Source: Morinoia aosen | Taxonomy: Eukaryota; Arthropoda; Malacostraca; Amphipoda; Talitridae | Assembly (NCBI GenBank): GCA_030386875.1 | Contig: CM059558.1 | Location: 14,803,428 to 14,867,427 of the forward strand | Direction: 5' to 3' | Length of the DNA stretch: 64,000 nucleotides | Shown here: piece by piece, positions 1 through 11,577 of the stretch | How the letters are laid out: each line of letters opens with the position of its first letter | How positions within the stretch are numbered: the first letter of the stretch is position 1 | Translations under genes and position numbers: made by a program | The notes under the pieces: model-generated | Told to the model about the DNA's origin: nothing | The model's input: the letters and a program-made list of their open reading frames with translations, nothing else | Databases searched by the model: none

Positions 1-495
1 ATTTATTGAGATATGATATAATTTATTAAGATATGACATAATTTATTGAGATATGACATAATTTATTGAGATATGACATAATTTATTGAGATATGACATA
101 ATTTATTGAGTTATGATATAATTTATTGAGATATGACATAATTTATTGAGATATGACATAATTTATTGAGATATGGCATAATTTATTGAGATATGACATC
201 ATTTATTGAGATATTACATAATTTATTGGGAAATGATATAATTTATTGAGATATGACATAATGTATTGAGATATGACATAATTTATTAAGATATGATATA
301 ATTTATTGAGGTATGGTGTAATTTATGAACATATAAAATGACTTATTGAGGTATGATACAATTTATTGAGATATGGTATAATTTATTGAGGTGACATAGT
401 TTATTGAGGCATGGTGTAATTTATTAAGGTATTATATAAATCATTGAGGTATGATATTTTTTGTTGAGATATGGTATAATTTATTGAGATATGAT
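1..495. repeat. 20-bp AT-rich minisatellite
   Basis: Tandem unit atttattgagatatgacata repeats from the left edge of the window, so the array probably continues outside it. The first 15 or so units are nearly uniform. From about position 300 the units diverge and vary in length, with forms such as gaggtatggtgtaat, as expected for a decaying array edge. No coding potential is seen. Confidence 0.95.
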
Positions 496-868
496 GCACA
501 TAGCAGATCTAAAACTCCTTGTATTCGCTTTTGAACAAAATATTCCCAAATGCCACCAACATGGTGTAAGACTTGACAATATTAATGCCATAAATATGGT
601 GTAGGACTCTAATATTAGTACCACGGAATATTAGTGCCACTCCCTAATATTACTAGTGAGCTCAAAAGCAACATGTGACCGAATATTTGTTCAGGAAGCT
701 TGTTTTCTCGGCTCGAAATAAACGTTTCGTAAAGAATCTTGAGGGGAAAATGGCTGGGAAAAAGGGTTCGAATTACGTCATTATTTTTACAGCCCAACCG
801 CAAAATGAAGGGGAGGAATGGAAAGAGAAGAAATATAATGGATTCGAAGATAGTTTTCATGTTGAGTG
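496..868. other. Mostly unique spacer, no gene recognised
   Basis: Between two arrays. Weak internal similarity is visible around 550-650 (caacatggtgtaagac and aaatatggtgtaggac, each followed by aatatta), which looks like a decayed short duplication. An open frame runs through 675-870 on the plus strand, but most of its downstream length comes from the GT-rich repeat. I do not support it as a gene. Confidence 0.5.
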
Positions 869-1092
869 TTGTGTGGCTGTGTGGGTGTGGTATGTGGCTG
901 TGTATAATGTGGCTGTGTGGGTGTGGTATGTGGCTGTGTATAATGTGGCTGTGCGGTTGTGTGGCTGTGTGGCTGTGTGGGTGTGTGGGTGTGTGGGTGT
1001 GGTATGTGGCTGTGTATAATGTGGCTGTGTGGGTGTGTGGGTGTGTGGCTGTGTGGGTGTGGTATGTGGCTGTGTATAATGTGGCTGTGTAG
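869..1092. repeat. GT-rich minisatellite (about 36-bp composite unit)
   Basis: Composite units are built from gtgtggctgtgtgggtgtg followed by gtatgtggctgtgtataat. The phrase ctgtgtataat recurs at the end of each unit. Middle units carry extra gtgtgggt blocks. Strong G/T versus A/C strand asymmetry. Overlapping ORFs on both strands are repeat translation only. Confidence 0.9.
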
Positions 1093-1236
1093 GACATCAA
1101 TGCAGTAGCACAGCGACCACACAAAACCACACAAATAAACTTAGAAATGTGCAGTGGTGGAACCGACGAGTCATGATGCTCACAGCTGCAGTGAGCACTG
1201 CACACACTGCAGCTGTGGTGTAGCGGGCACCAGCAT

Positions 1237-1292
1237 TGACTGCGGGCGTGACTGCAGGCGTGACTGCGGGCGTGACTGCAGGCGTGACTGCA
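1237..1292. repeat. 12-bp tandem repeat
   Basis: Unit tgactgcgggcg alternates with tgactgcaggcg for about 4.7 copies. The g/a alternation gives a 24-bp higher-order unit. The surrounding 1200-1380 stretch is richer in G+C than the flanks. Confidence 0.85.
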
Positions 1293-1437
1293 GTTAAACT
1301 GTCACTCACGCATTGTTGCAGCAAATGACCCCCTGGGGGCGCAGTTCGGACTGCGGCGATCTGCGGTAAATTTTTGTCTGCGACGCACGACAAAAGTTCA
1401 GCAATTGGCAATTTTGGCAATCTTAAATTGGCAAAAA

Positions 1438-1522
1438 ATTTACGATGTTGTATCGATGCAGACGGCAGCGTAAGTTTTGTTTCATTTACGACGTCGTAGC
1501 AGTGCAGGTGACAGCGTAAGTT
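1438..1522. repeat. Two-copy degenerate direct repeat, 46-bp spacing
   Basis: Two related blocks, 1438-1476 and 1484-1522, both open with atttacga and close with acagcgtaagtt or gcagcgtaagtt. The copies differ at several internal positions, so this is an old duplication. Confidence 0.6.
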
Positions 1523-1945
1523 CTATTAAGTGACGTCTGTTAAATTCTATTAAATAAAAGTGTACGTTCGTTCACGCTCGTTTGAAAGGGTAAAATAGTG
1601 ACGAGATATGAAAACAGCGGATGCGGAGACAGTTTCTGCTCTGTGTGACGTGTGTGGCTGTGGACATATTTCGGACACGCTCTCTTTGACCCAAGACATC
1701 CAAAAAATAATTGAAAAAGGTACTACATTCATCTTAATTTTGGAAAATAAGAAAATCTTACCGAGGGGAACTTTGAAAATGAGAATCCTGTGAAAAAAAT
1801 TCGAAAAAGTTTTCAGATTTCACTTTGAAAATGAGAAAATCGTCCCAAGGGGAATTTCGATAATGAAAAACCCGCAAAAAAAACATGAAAAAAATTTATA
1901 TTTTATTCTGTAAATAATGAAGTGGCACCCAGTGGAACAGACCCC
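1523..1945. other. Unique AT-rich spacer with decayed repeats
   Basis: No gene recognised. The phrase tttgaaaatgaga occurs twice near 1771-1835, with related gaaaataagaaaatc and gataatgaaaaac variants nearby. This suggests an eroded repeat of about 60 bp. Small ORFs here (about 60 codons, both strands) show no family signature. Confidence 0.5.
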
Positions 1946-4900
1946 TGCTTAGCACACCTTAATACGCAACATCCATTCATACAATAACACTGAGATGTCC
2001 TGCTTAGCACACCTTAATACGCAACATCCATTCATACAATAACACTGAGATGTCCTGCTTAGCACACCTTAATACGCAACATCCATTCATACAATAACAC
2101 TGAGATGTCCTGCTTAGCACACCTTAATACGCAACATACATTCATACAATAACACTGAGATGTCCTGCTTAGCACACCTTAATACGCAACATACATTCAT
2201 ACAAAAACACTGAGATGTCCTGCTTAGCACACCTTAATACGCAACATACATTCATACAAAAACACTGAGATGTCCTGCTTAGCACACCTTAATACACAAC
2301 ATACATTCATACAAAAACACTGAGATGTCCTGCTTAGCACACCTTAATACGCAACATACATTCATACAAAAACACTGAGATGTCCTGCTTAGCACACCTT
2401 AATACGCAACATACATTCATACAAAAACACTGAGATGTCCTGCTTAGCACACCTTAATACGCAACATACATTCATACAAAAACACTGAGATGTCCTGCTC
2501 AGCACACCTTAATACACAACATACATTCATACAAAAACACTGAGATGTCCTGCTTAGCACACCTTAATACACAACATACATTCATACAAAAACACTGAGA
2601 TGTCCTGCTTAGCACACCTTAATACGCAACATACATTCATACAAAAACACTGAGATGTCCTGCTTAGCACACCTTAATACACAACATACATTCATACAAA
2701 AACACTGAGATGTCCTGCTTAGCACACCTTAATACGCAACATACATTCATACAATAACACTGAGATGTCCTGCTTAGCACACCTTAATACACAACATACA
2801 TTCATACAATAACACTGAGATGTCCTGCTTAGCACACCTTAATACGCAACATACATTCATACAATAACACTGAGATGTCCTGCTTAGCACACCTTAATAC
2901 GCAACATACATTCATACAATAACACTGAGATGTCCTGCTTAGCACACCTTAATACGCAACATACATTCATACAATAACACTGAGATGTCCTGCTTAGCAC
3001 ACCTTAATACGCAACATACATTCATACAAAAACACTGAGATGTCCTGCTTAGCACACCTTAATACGCAACATACATTCATACAAAAAAACTGAGATGTCC
3101 TGCTTAGCACACCTTAATACACAACATACATTCATACAATAACACTGAGATGTCCTGCTTAGCACACCTTAATACACAACATACATTCATACAATAACAC
3201 TGAGATGTCCTGCTTAGCACACCTTAATACGCAACATACATTCATACAATAACACTGAGATGTCCTGCTTAGCACACCTTAATACGCAACATACATTCAT
3301 ACAAAAACACTGAGATGTCCTGCTTAGCACACCTTAATACACAACATACATTCATACAATAACACTGAGATGTCCTGCTTAGCACACCTTAATACGCAAC
3401 ATACATTCATACAATAACACTGAGATGTCCTGCTTAGCACACCTTAATACACAACATACATTCATACAATAACACTGAGATGTCCTGCTTAGCACACCTT
3501 AATACGCAACATACATTCATACAATAACACTGAGATGTCCTGCTTAGCACACCTTAATACACAACATACATTCATACAATAACACTGAGATGTCCTGCTT
3601 AGCACACCTTAATACGCAACATACATTCATACAATAACACTGAGATGTCCTGCTTAGCACACCTTAATACGCAACATACATTCATACAAAAACACTGAGA
3701 TGTCCTGCTTAGCACACCTTAATACGCAACATACATTCATACAAAAAAACTGAGATGTCCTGCTTAGCACACCTTAATACACAACATACATTCATACAAA
3801 AACACTGAGATGTCCTGCTTAGCACACCTTAATACACAACATACATTCATACAAAAACACTGAGATGTCCTGCTTAGCACACCTTAATACGCAACATACA
3901 TTCATACAAAAACACTGAGATGTCCTGCTTAGCACACCTTAATACGCAACATACATTCATACAAAAACACTGAGATGTCCTGCTCAGCACACCTTAATAC
4001 ACAACATACATTCATACAAAAACACTGAGATGTCCTGCTCAGCACACCTTAATACACAACATACATTCATACAAAAACACTGAGATGTCCTGCTTAGCAC
4101 ACCTTAATACGCAACATACATTCATACAAAAACACTGAGATGTCCTGCTTAGCACACCTTAATACACAACATACATTCATACAAAAACACTGAGATGTCC
4201 TGCTTAGCACACCTTAATACACAACATACATTCATACAAAAACACTGAGATGTCCTGCTTAGCACACCTTAATACACAACATACATTCATACAAAAACAC
4301 TGAGATGTCCTGCTCAGCACACCTTAATACACAACATACATTCATACAAAAACACTGAGATGTCCTGCTTAGCACACCTTAATACGCAACATACATTCAT
4401 ACAAAAACACTGAGATGTCCTGCTTAGCACACCTTAATACACAACATACATTCATACAAAAACACTGAGATGTCCTGCTTAGCACACCTTAATACACAAC
4501 ATACATTCATACAATAACACTGAGATGTCCTGCTTAGCACACCTTAATACACAACATACATTCATACAAAAACACTGAGATGTCCTGCTTAGCACACCTT
4601 AATACACAACATACATTCATACAATAACACTGAGATGTCCTGCTTAGCACACCTTAATACACAACATACATTCATACAAAAACACTGAGATGTCCTGCTT
4701 AGCACACCTTAATACGCAACATACATTCATACAATAACACTGAGATGTCCTGCTTAGCACACCTTAATACACAACATACATTCATACAATAACACTGAGA
4801 TGTCCTGCTTAGCACACCTTAATACACAACATACATTCATACAATAACACTGAGATGTCCTGCTTAGCACACCTTAATACGCAACATACATTCATACAAT

Positions 4901-5245
4901 AACACTGAGATGTCCTGCTTAGCACACCTTAATACACAACATACATTCATACAATAACACTGAGATGTCCTGCTTAGCACACCTTAATACGCAACATACA
5001 TTCATACAATAACACTGAGATGTCCTGCTTAGCACACCTTAATACGCAACATACATTCATACAATAACACTGAGATGTCCTGCTTAGCACACCTTAATAC
5101 ACAACATACATTCATACAATAACACTGAGATGTCCTGCTTAGCACACCTTAATACACAACATACATTCATACAATAACACTGAGATGTCCTGCTTAGCAC
5201 ACCTTAATACACAACATACATTCATACAATAACACTGAGATGTCT
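1946..5245. repeat. 55-bp satellite-like array, 60 copies
   Basis: Unit of exactly 55 bp beginning tgcttagcacaccttaatac and ending cactgagatgtcc. From 1946 to 5245 this is exactly 60 units with almost no indels. Variation is confined mainly to a few two-state sites: gcaaca/acaaca, catccatt/catacatt, acaataac/acaaaaac and gctt/gctc. Homogeneity and sharp edges indicate recent amplification. No frame stays open, so it is not coding. Confidence 0.98.
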
Positions 5246-5640
5246 TCCATTTACACCAAATGAGCTATTGCTGGTATATGTCATTGTAAAATTTCAAAGT
5301 ATCTCAAGGGACTCTTGCATTAAATTTTGATATTGCTGGTAAATGTCATTATATCAAAATATCACAACATCGAAGATATTAGGTGTATTATGTCACCACT
5401 GTGATTTGCATACTATGCTTAAGAGAGTGTTGTGTGCTACACAGTCCCATGCTACACATACTACACAGAACTGTGTAGTATGTGTAGTATTGAAGTTAAA
5501 ATCGTAGAAAAATACCGTTCCATAATATTACATCACCTGGAATATTTTTGTCTTTCAATAAATACTGACTTCACTTGAGCAAGAACATCAGACTCGGTGG
5601 CCTGGTCTGTAAGACGTACTAGAAGGCCCAAAATATTCAG
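5246..5640. other. Unique spacer
   Basis: Non-repetitive AT-rich sequence holding one perfect palindrome (described separately). No ORF of note and no RNA gene recognised. Confidence 0.6.
5452..5487. repeat. Perfect inverted repeat (17-bp arms, 2-nt centre)
   Basis: Left arm ctacacatactacacag (5452-5468), centre aa, right arm ctgtgtagtatgtgtag (5471-5487); the arms are exactly complementary. A shorter related gctacacag lies just upstream at about 5436. It could extrude as a cruciform, or it could be a small inverted duplication. No poly-T tract follows that would suggest a terminator. Confidence 0.9.
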
Positions 5641-5644
5641 TTTA

Positions 5645-5889
5645 GGTTTGGGGATATTTAAATATTGCAATGGTTTGGGAATTCTTAAATATTCATGTGG
5701 TTTTGTAATATTTAAAAGTTTTATATGATATGGCGATATTTAAATATTGTTATGGTTTGGTGATATTTGAATATTGTTATCGTTTCATAATATTTAAATA
5801 TTTTTGTGCTCTGGTAACATTTCAATATTTTCATGGTGAGGTGATATTTAAACATTTTTAAAAATTTGGCGATGTTTAAATATCTGTTT
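5645..5889. repeat. 27-bp diverged tandem repeat, 9 copies
   Basis: Nine blocks of 27 bp follow ggtttggngatatttaaata and end in about ttgttat. Every copy has substitutions but spacing is kept, so this is an old array without recent homogenisation. Confidence 0.8.
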
Positions 5890-6174
5890 ACCGTCGCTTC
5901 TCATCGCAGTTAGAAGCAACGAAAATTAAATCAAAAGATAGCAAATTGGACTTTAGGTTGGGCATCCAAAATTCAGTTAAATTTAAGCCCAAAATTTATT
6001 GGAGTATCATAAATTCAGAAATAAAAATGGAAATAAACCATGGCTGTGAGTTGCAATCAGCCGTGTACTCTAATGAATACGCGTGTGAAAGAAAATTTTC
6101 AACAAGATATAAATAGTAAATCTGCGGATAAAATATTTTTTCCAACCATTTTCCCGTACTGAAGACAAACAAAA
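5890..6174. other. Unique spacer
   Basis: AT-rich, non-repetitive; nothing recognised. Confidence 0.5.
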
Positions 6175-7994
6175 ATCTATCACAGAATTAATCATAAAAT
6201 AACCACAACCCTATAACCAAATAATCTCAAACCTATCACAAAATAATCACACCCTAACACAAAATAATCACAACCCTGTCACAAAATAATCACAACCCCA
6301 TCACCAAATAATCACAACCCTATCACAAAATAATCACAACCCTATCACAAAATAACCACAACCCTATAACAAAATAATCACAACCCTATCACAAAATAAT
6401 CACAATCCTATCACAAAATAATCACAACCCTATCACAAAATAACCACAACCCTATCACAAAATAATCACACCCTATCACAAAATAATCACAACCCTGTCA
6501 CAAAATAATCACAACCCTGTCACAAAATCATCACAACCCCATCACCAAATAATCACAACCCTATCACAAAATAATCACAACCCTATCACAAAATAATCAC
6601 AACCCTATCACAAAATCAATCACAACCCAATCACAAAATAATCACAACCCTATCACAAAATCAATCACAACCCTATCACAAAATAATCACAACCCTATCA
6701 CAAAATAATCACACCCCTATCACAAAATAACCACAACCCTATCACAAAATAATCACAACCCTATCACAAAATAATCACAACCCTATCACAAAATAATCAC
6801 AACCCTATCACAAAATAACCACAACCCTATCACAAAATAATCACAACCCTATCAAAAAATAATCACAACCCTATCACAAAATTATCACAACCCTATCACA
6901 AAATAATCACAACCCTATCACAAAATAATCACAACCCTATCACAAAATAATCACAACCCTATCACAAAATCAATCACAACCCTATCACAAAATAATCACA
7001 ACCCTATCACAAAATAACCACAACCCTTTCACAAAATAACCACAACCCTATCACAAAATAATCACAACCCTATCACAAAATCAATCACAACCCTATCAAA
7101 AAATAATCACAACCCTATCACAAAATAATCACAACCCTATCACAAAATAATGACAACCCTATCACAAAATAATCACAACCCTATCACAAAATTATCACAA
7201 CCCTATCACAAAATAATCACAACCCTATCACAAAATCAATCACAACCCTATCACAAAATAATCACAACCCTATCACAAAATAACCACAACCCTATCACGA
7301 AATAATCACAACCCTATCACAAAATCAATCACAACCCTATCACAAAATAACCACAACCCTATCACAAAATAATCACAACCCTATCACAAAATAATCACAA
7401 CCCTATCACAAAATCAATCACAACCCTATCACAAAATAACCACAACCCTATCACAAAATAATCACAACCCTATCACAAAATAATCACAACCCTATCACAA
7501 AATAATCACAACCCTATCACAAAATAATCACAACCCTATCACAAAATCAGTCACAACCCAATCACAAAATAATCACAACCCTATCACATAATAATCACAA
7601 CCCTATCACAAAATAACCACAACCCTATCACAGAATAATCACAACCCTATCACAAAATAATCACAACCCTATCACAAAATAACCACAACCCTATCACAAA
7701 ATAATCACAACCCTATCACAAAATCAATCACAACCCTATCAAAAAAAATCACAACCCTATCACAAAATTATCACAATCCTATCACAAAATAATCACAACC
7801 CTATCACAAAATAATCACAACCCTATCACAAAATAACCACAACCCTATCACAAAATAATCACAACCCTATCACAAAATCAATCACAACCCTATCACAAAA
7901 TCAACCACAACCCTTTCACAAAATCAATCACAACCCCATCACAAAATCAACCACAACCCTATCACAAAATCAACCACAACCCTATCACAAAATC
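6175..7994. repeat. 22-bp minisatellite, about 82 copies
   Basis: The core caaccctatcacaaaataat recurs with period 22. Length variants of 21 and 23 bp arise from extra or missing bases (aaatcaatcac, aaattatcac). Strongly G-poor on the plus strand. The non-multiple-of-three period and length variants exclude coding. Confidence 0.97.
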
Positions 7995-8520
7995 ACGAGT
8001 TAGATTTAGCTGCTCACGCTTCCTTGCGAGTGACATAAGCAGCACACCACGCTCAACGCATCAAAACCCTGCACTAAAATAACACAGATCCCACAAATCC
8101 CGCACTACAACAAAACACAACCCTGCCCAAATTATGTCAGACCCCCAAACCCTGCCCTAAGTAACATTCAATACCGCACTACAATAACCCACAACCCTGC
8201 CTCAAATGTAATAACACACAACCCCGCACCACAACCACACACGACAACCACACACAACCCCCCGCACCACAACCACACACAACCCCGCATTACAACCACG
8301 CACAACCCTGCCCTAACATAGCACACAACGCCGTTCTAAAATCACACACAACCCCTAGCACCACAACCACACACAACCCCGTACTACAACCACACACAAC
8401 CCCCCGTACCACAACCACACACAACCCCCCACACCACAACCACACACAACCCCGCACCACAACCACACACAAACCACAACCACACACAAACCACAACCAC
8501 ACACAACCCAGCCCCAAATG
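7995..8520. repeat. Degenerate C/A-rich array, probably a diverged extension of the 22-bp family
   Basis: Loose units such as accccgcaccacaaccacac, about 22-33 bp long, share the caaccc...cacaa skeleton of the adjacent 22-bp array but are heavily diverged. Best preserved at 8215-8510. Minus-strand ORFs here (Cys/Val/Trp/Leu-rich) are repeat artefacts. Confidence 0.75.
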
Positions 8521-8549
8521 AACACAGCCCAAAACTCCACGGGAATCAA

Positions 8550-8815
8550 TACGCTACAATTCGGCGGAAGTGAGAGGCGCGCCGCGAGAAGGAAGCGCGT
8601 TAGGAGGTCACCTCGTGACAGCGCGACGGTCACGGCCGTCACAGCAGCGGCCGTAATGGCGGTGTGGCGGCCGTCATGTAATCTGTAATGGGGGGGTCGT
8701 GCCCTGCTCAAATCGCATACTTCTGCGGTAAATGAGATCTGAACTCTTGTTGTGTGATGTACTTGTAATGGGTGCCCTACTGAAATTGGGGACTTCAGCG
8801 GCAAATGTGATCTGT
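8550..8815. other. CpG-rich unique island
   Basis: An abrupt G+C- and CpG-rich stretch (about 8555-8690) with many cgcg, ggccg and gacgg words, set in A/C-rich repeats. It holds small inverted pairs (gacgg...ccgtc). The following 8690-8815 looks like an old two-copy duplication (ggtaaatgagatctg against ggcaaatgtgatctg). It may be a promoter-like island or a gene remnant; no exon can be supported. Confidence 0.4.
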
Positions 8816-8816
8816 A

Positions 8817-9160
8817 CTTGTAATGTGCGTTTTTGGTGTGTGGTGTACTTGTAATGTGCGTTTTTGCTGTGTGGTGTACTTGTAATGTGCGTTTTTGCTG
8901 TGTGGTGTACTTGTAATGTGCGTTTTTGCTGTGTGGTGTAATTGTAATGTGCGTTTTTGCTGTGTGGTGTACTTGTAATGTGCGTTTTTGCTGTGTGGTG
9001 TACTTGTGATGTGCGTTTTTGTTGTGTGGTGTACTTGTAATGTGCGGTTTTGCTGTGCGGTGTATTTTTAATGTGCGTTTTTGCTGTGCGGTGTATATTT
9101 AATGTGCGTTTTTGCTGTGCGGTGTATTTTTAATGTGCGTTTTTGCTGTGCGATGTACCT
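8817..9160. repeat. 31-bp minisatellite, about 11 copies
   Basis: Unit starts cttgtaatgtgcgtttttgc and ends tgtgtggtgta. Later units switch to tgtgcggtgta and then decay around 9160. Confidence 0.92.
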
Positions 9161-9266
9161 CTAATAGTGCTGTACTTGTACTGTGTGCAGATCAGCAGCT
9201 CATGCACACATGACCTACAGGACATGAAGTGCAGGCACATATCGCAATTTTATTTCAAAATGATGG

Positions 9267-9575
9267 ATCTTTGCGTGCGAGCGCGTTAGTGTGAGCATAC
9301 GAGTGTGAGCGTGTAGGTGTTGAAGCGTGTGAGCGTGTAAGCATGTGAGCGTGTGAGTGTGTTAGAGTGAGTGTGAGCGTGTAGGTGTTGAAGCGTGGGA
9401 GCATGTGAGCGTATGAGCGTGTAAGCGTTGAAGGGTGCGAGCGTGTGAGCGTGTAAGCGTGTAGCATGGGAACGTATGAACGTATGTGAATGTAAGCGTG
9501 TGAGAGTGTGAGCGTATGAGCGTGTAAGCGTGTGGGAATGTGAGCGTGTGAGCATGTGAGCGTGTAATCCAGCAA
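9267..9575. repeat. Degenerate 6-bp-based GT-rich array (gtgagc/gtaagc)
   Basis: Short words gagcgtgt, aagcgtgt and gagtgtgt follow one another irregularly, with partial longer repeats containing gtaggtgttgaagcgtg. Minus-strand His/Thr/Leu-rich ORFs are repeat translations. Confidence 0.8.
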
Positions 9576-9802
9576 GTGAGTATGAGTTGGCGTGTATATG
9601 TGTGTGTGTGTGGGAGTTTAGCCTCGTGTGCGTCTATGTTGTGTTTGTGTGTGAGAACCTGTAATCCAAAGTGTATTGGCGTATTATTTAGTGAATGAGA
9701 ACGCGTAATTTAAAGTGTAAGGGTGTGTTACTGAGTGTGTGTGTGAGCGCGTAGCTTCGCAAGTGAGCGTGTTAATTTGACCATTTTCCTAGGTCGAATG
9801 AC
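9576..9802. other. GT-rich transitional sequence
   Basis: Contains a short (gt)n run near 9597-9612 and scattered gtgtgagcgcgt-like words; no gene seen. Confidence 0.4.
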
Positions 9803-9879
9803 GAACTTAGCATGAACTTAGCGTGAACTTAGCGTGAACTTAGCGTGAACTTAGCGTGAACTTAGCGTGAACTTAGCGT
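9803..9879. repeat. 11-bp tandem repeat, 7 copies
   Basis: gaacttagcat once, then gaacttagcgt six times, without interruption. Confidence 0.97.
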
Positions 9880-10029
9880 ATGTGAGGGCCTCGATTTAGC
9901 GTGTGCGTGTCACACATTGCGTGTGAGCGTGTAACTCAGTGCGTGTGGGCGTGTGACAGGATCAGTGAAGGAGTGACGAGAATGAACGTTGTGAGGATGT
10001 AGTGAGTCTTCGGAGATTTGGTGGCCGCT

Positions 10030-10195
10030 TGAGATTTGCTAAGTAATAATGATTTGATAAGCTGTAAAGATTGGGTAGTTGGTATAGATTGGGTAACTGG
10101 TAAATAGTTGGTAACTAATAATTATTTGGTAACTTAAAACGATTTGGTAACCACTAATGGTTTGGTGATCACTATTGATTTGGTGACCACTTGCC
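10030..10195. repeat. Degenerate ggtaact/gatttggt repeat
   Basis: Words gatttggtaac, gttggtaact and gatttggtgac recur at 12-25 bp spacing; an old, weak array adjoining the 21-bp minisatellite. Confidence 0.6.
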
Positions 10196-10245
10196 CACCT
10201 GGATCTCAACCTGGAACTTCGGATTTGCCCAGAATTGCTGGATCG

Positions 10246-11577
10246 CACATTTGGGCAGTTTACCGCCGCATTCGGGCAGTTTACCGCCGCATTCGGGCAG
10301 TTTACCGCCGCATTCGGGCAGTTTACCGCCGCATTTGGGCAGTTTACCGCCGCATTCGGGCAGTTTACCGCCGCATTCGGGCAGTTTACCGCCGCATTCG
10401 GGCAGTTTACCGCCGCATTCGGGCAGTTTACCGCCGCATTCGGGCACTTTACCGCCGCATTCGGGCAGTTTACCGTCGCATTCGGGCAGTTTACCGCCGC
10501 ATTCGGGCACTTTACCGCCGCATTCGGGCAGTTTACCACCGCATTCGGGCAGTTTTACCGCCGCATTCGGGCACTTTACCGCCGCATTCGGGCACTTTAC
10601 CGCCGCATTCGGGCACTTTACCGCCGCATTCGGGAAGTTTACCGCCGCATTCGGGCACTTTACCGCCGCATTCGGGCAGTTTACCACCGCATTCGGGCAG
10701 TTTACCGCCGCATTCGGGCAGTTTACCGCTGCATTCGGGCACTTTACCGCCGCATTCGGGAAGTTTACCGCCGTATTCGGGCACTTTACCGCCGCATTCG
10801 GGCAGTTTACCACCGCATTCGGGCAGTTTACCGCCGCATTCGGGCAGTTTACCGCCGCATTCGGGCAGTTTACCGCCGCATTCGGGCAGTTTACCGCCGC
10901 ATTCGGGCAGTTTACCGCCGCATTTATGCAGTTTACCGCCGCATTCGGGCAGTTTACCGCCGCATTCGAGCAGTTTACCGCCGCATTCGGGAAGTTTACC
11001 GCCGCATTCGGGCAGTTTACCGCCGCATTTGGGCAGTTTACCGCCGCATTCGGGCAGCTTACCGCCGCATTCGGGCAGTTTACCGCCGCATTCGGGCAGT
11101 TTACCGCCGCATTTGGGCAGTTTACCGCCGCATTCGGGCAGTTTACCGCCGCATTCGGGCAGTTTACCGCCGCATTCGGGCAGTTTACCGCCGCATTCGG
11201 GAAGTTTACCGCCGCATTCGGGCAGTGTACCGCCGCATTCGAGCAGTTTACCGCCGCATTCGGGCAGTTTACCGCCGCATTCAGGCAGTTTACCGCCGCA
11301 TTTGGGCAGTTTACCGCCGCATTCGGGCAGTTTACCGCCGCATTCGGGCAGTTTACCGCCGCATTCGGGCAGTTTACCGCCGCATTCGGGCAGTTTACCG
11401 CCGCATTCGGGCAGTTTACCGCCGCATTCGGGCAGTTTACCGCCGCATTCGGGCAGTTTACCGCCGCATTCGGGCAGTTTACCGCCGCATTCGGGCAGTT
11501 TACCGCCGCATTCGGGCAGTTTACCGCCGCATTCGGGCAGCTCACCGCCGCCTTTAGACAGTTCGCGGCCGCATTCC
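10246..11577. repeat. 21-bp CpG-rich minisatellite, about 63 copies
   Basis: The unit is 21 bp, with core gcagtttaccgccgcattc followed by gg. A few two-state sites vary (ggcagt/ggcact/ggaagt, attcgg/atttgg). A single extra t at 10553-10556 makes one 22-bp unit. Because 21 is a multiple of three and the unit has no stop on most frames, open frames of 350-485 codons appear on both strands; the extra t moves the plus-strand frames. Simultaneous openness of several frames argues for non-coding repeat. It ends at a gcggccgc word near 11565. Confidence 0.96.

Noticed and set aside
5570..5640. tRNA-like ggtggcctggtctgtaag segment
   Set aside because: No consistent acceptor, D, anticodon and T stems could be drawn.
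1946..7994. CRISPR-like repeat-spacer array
   Set aside because: Units are contiguous tandem repeats without unique spacers, and the context is eukaryotic.
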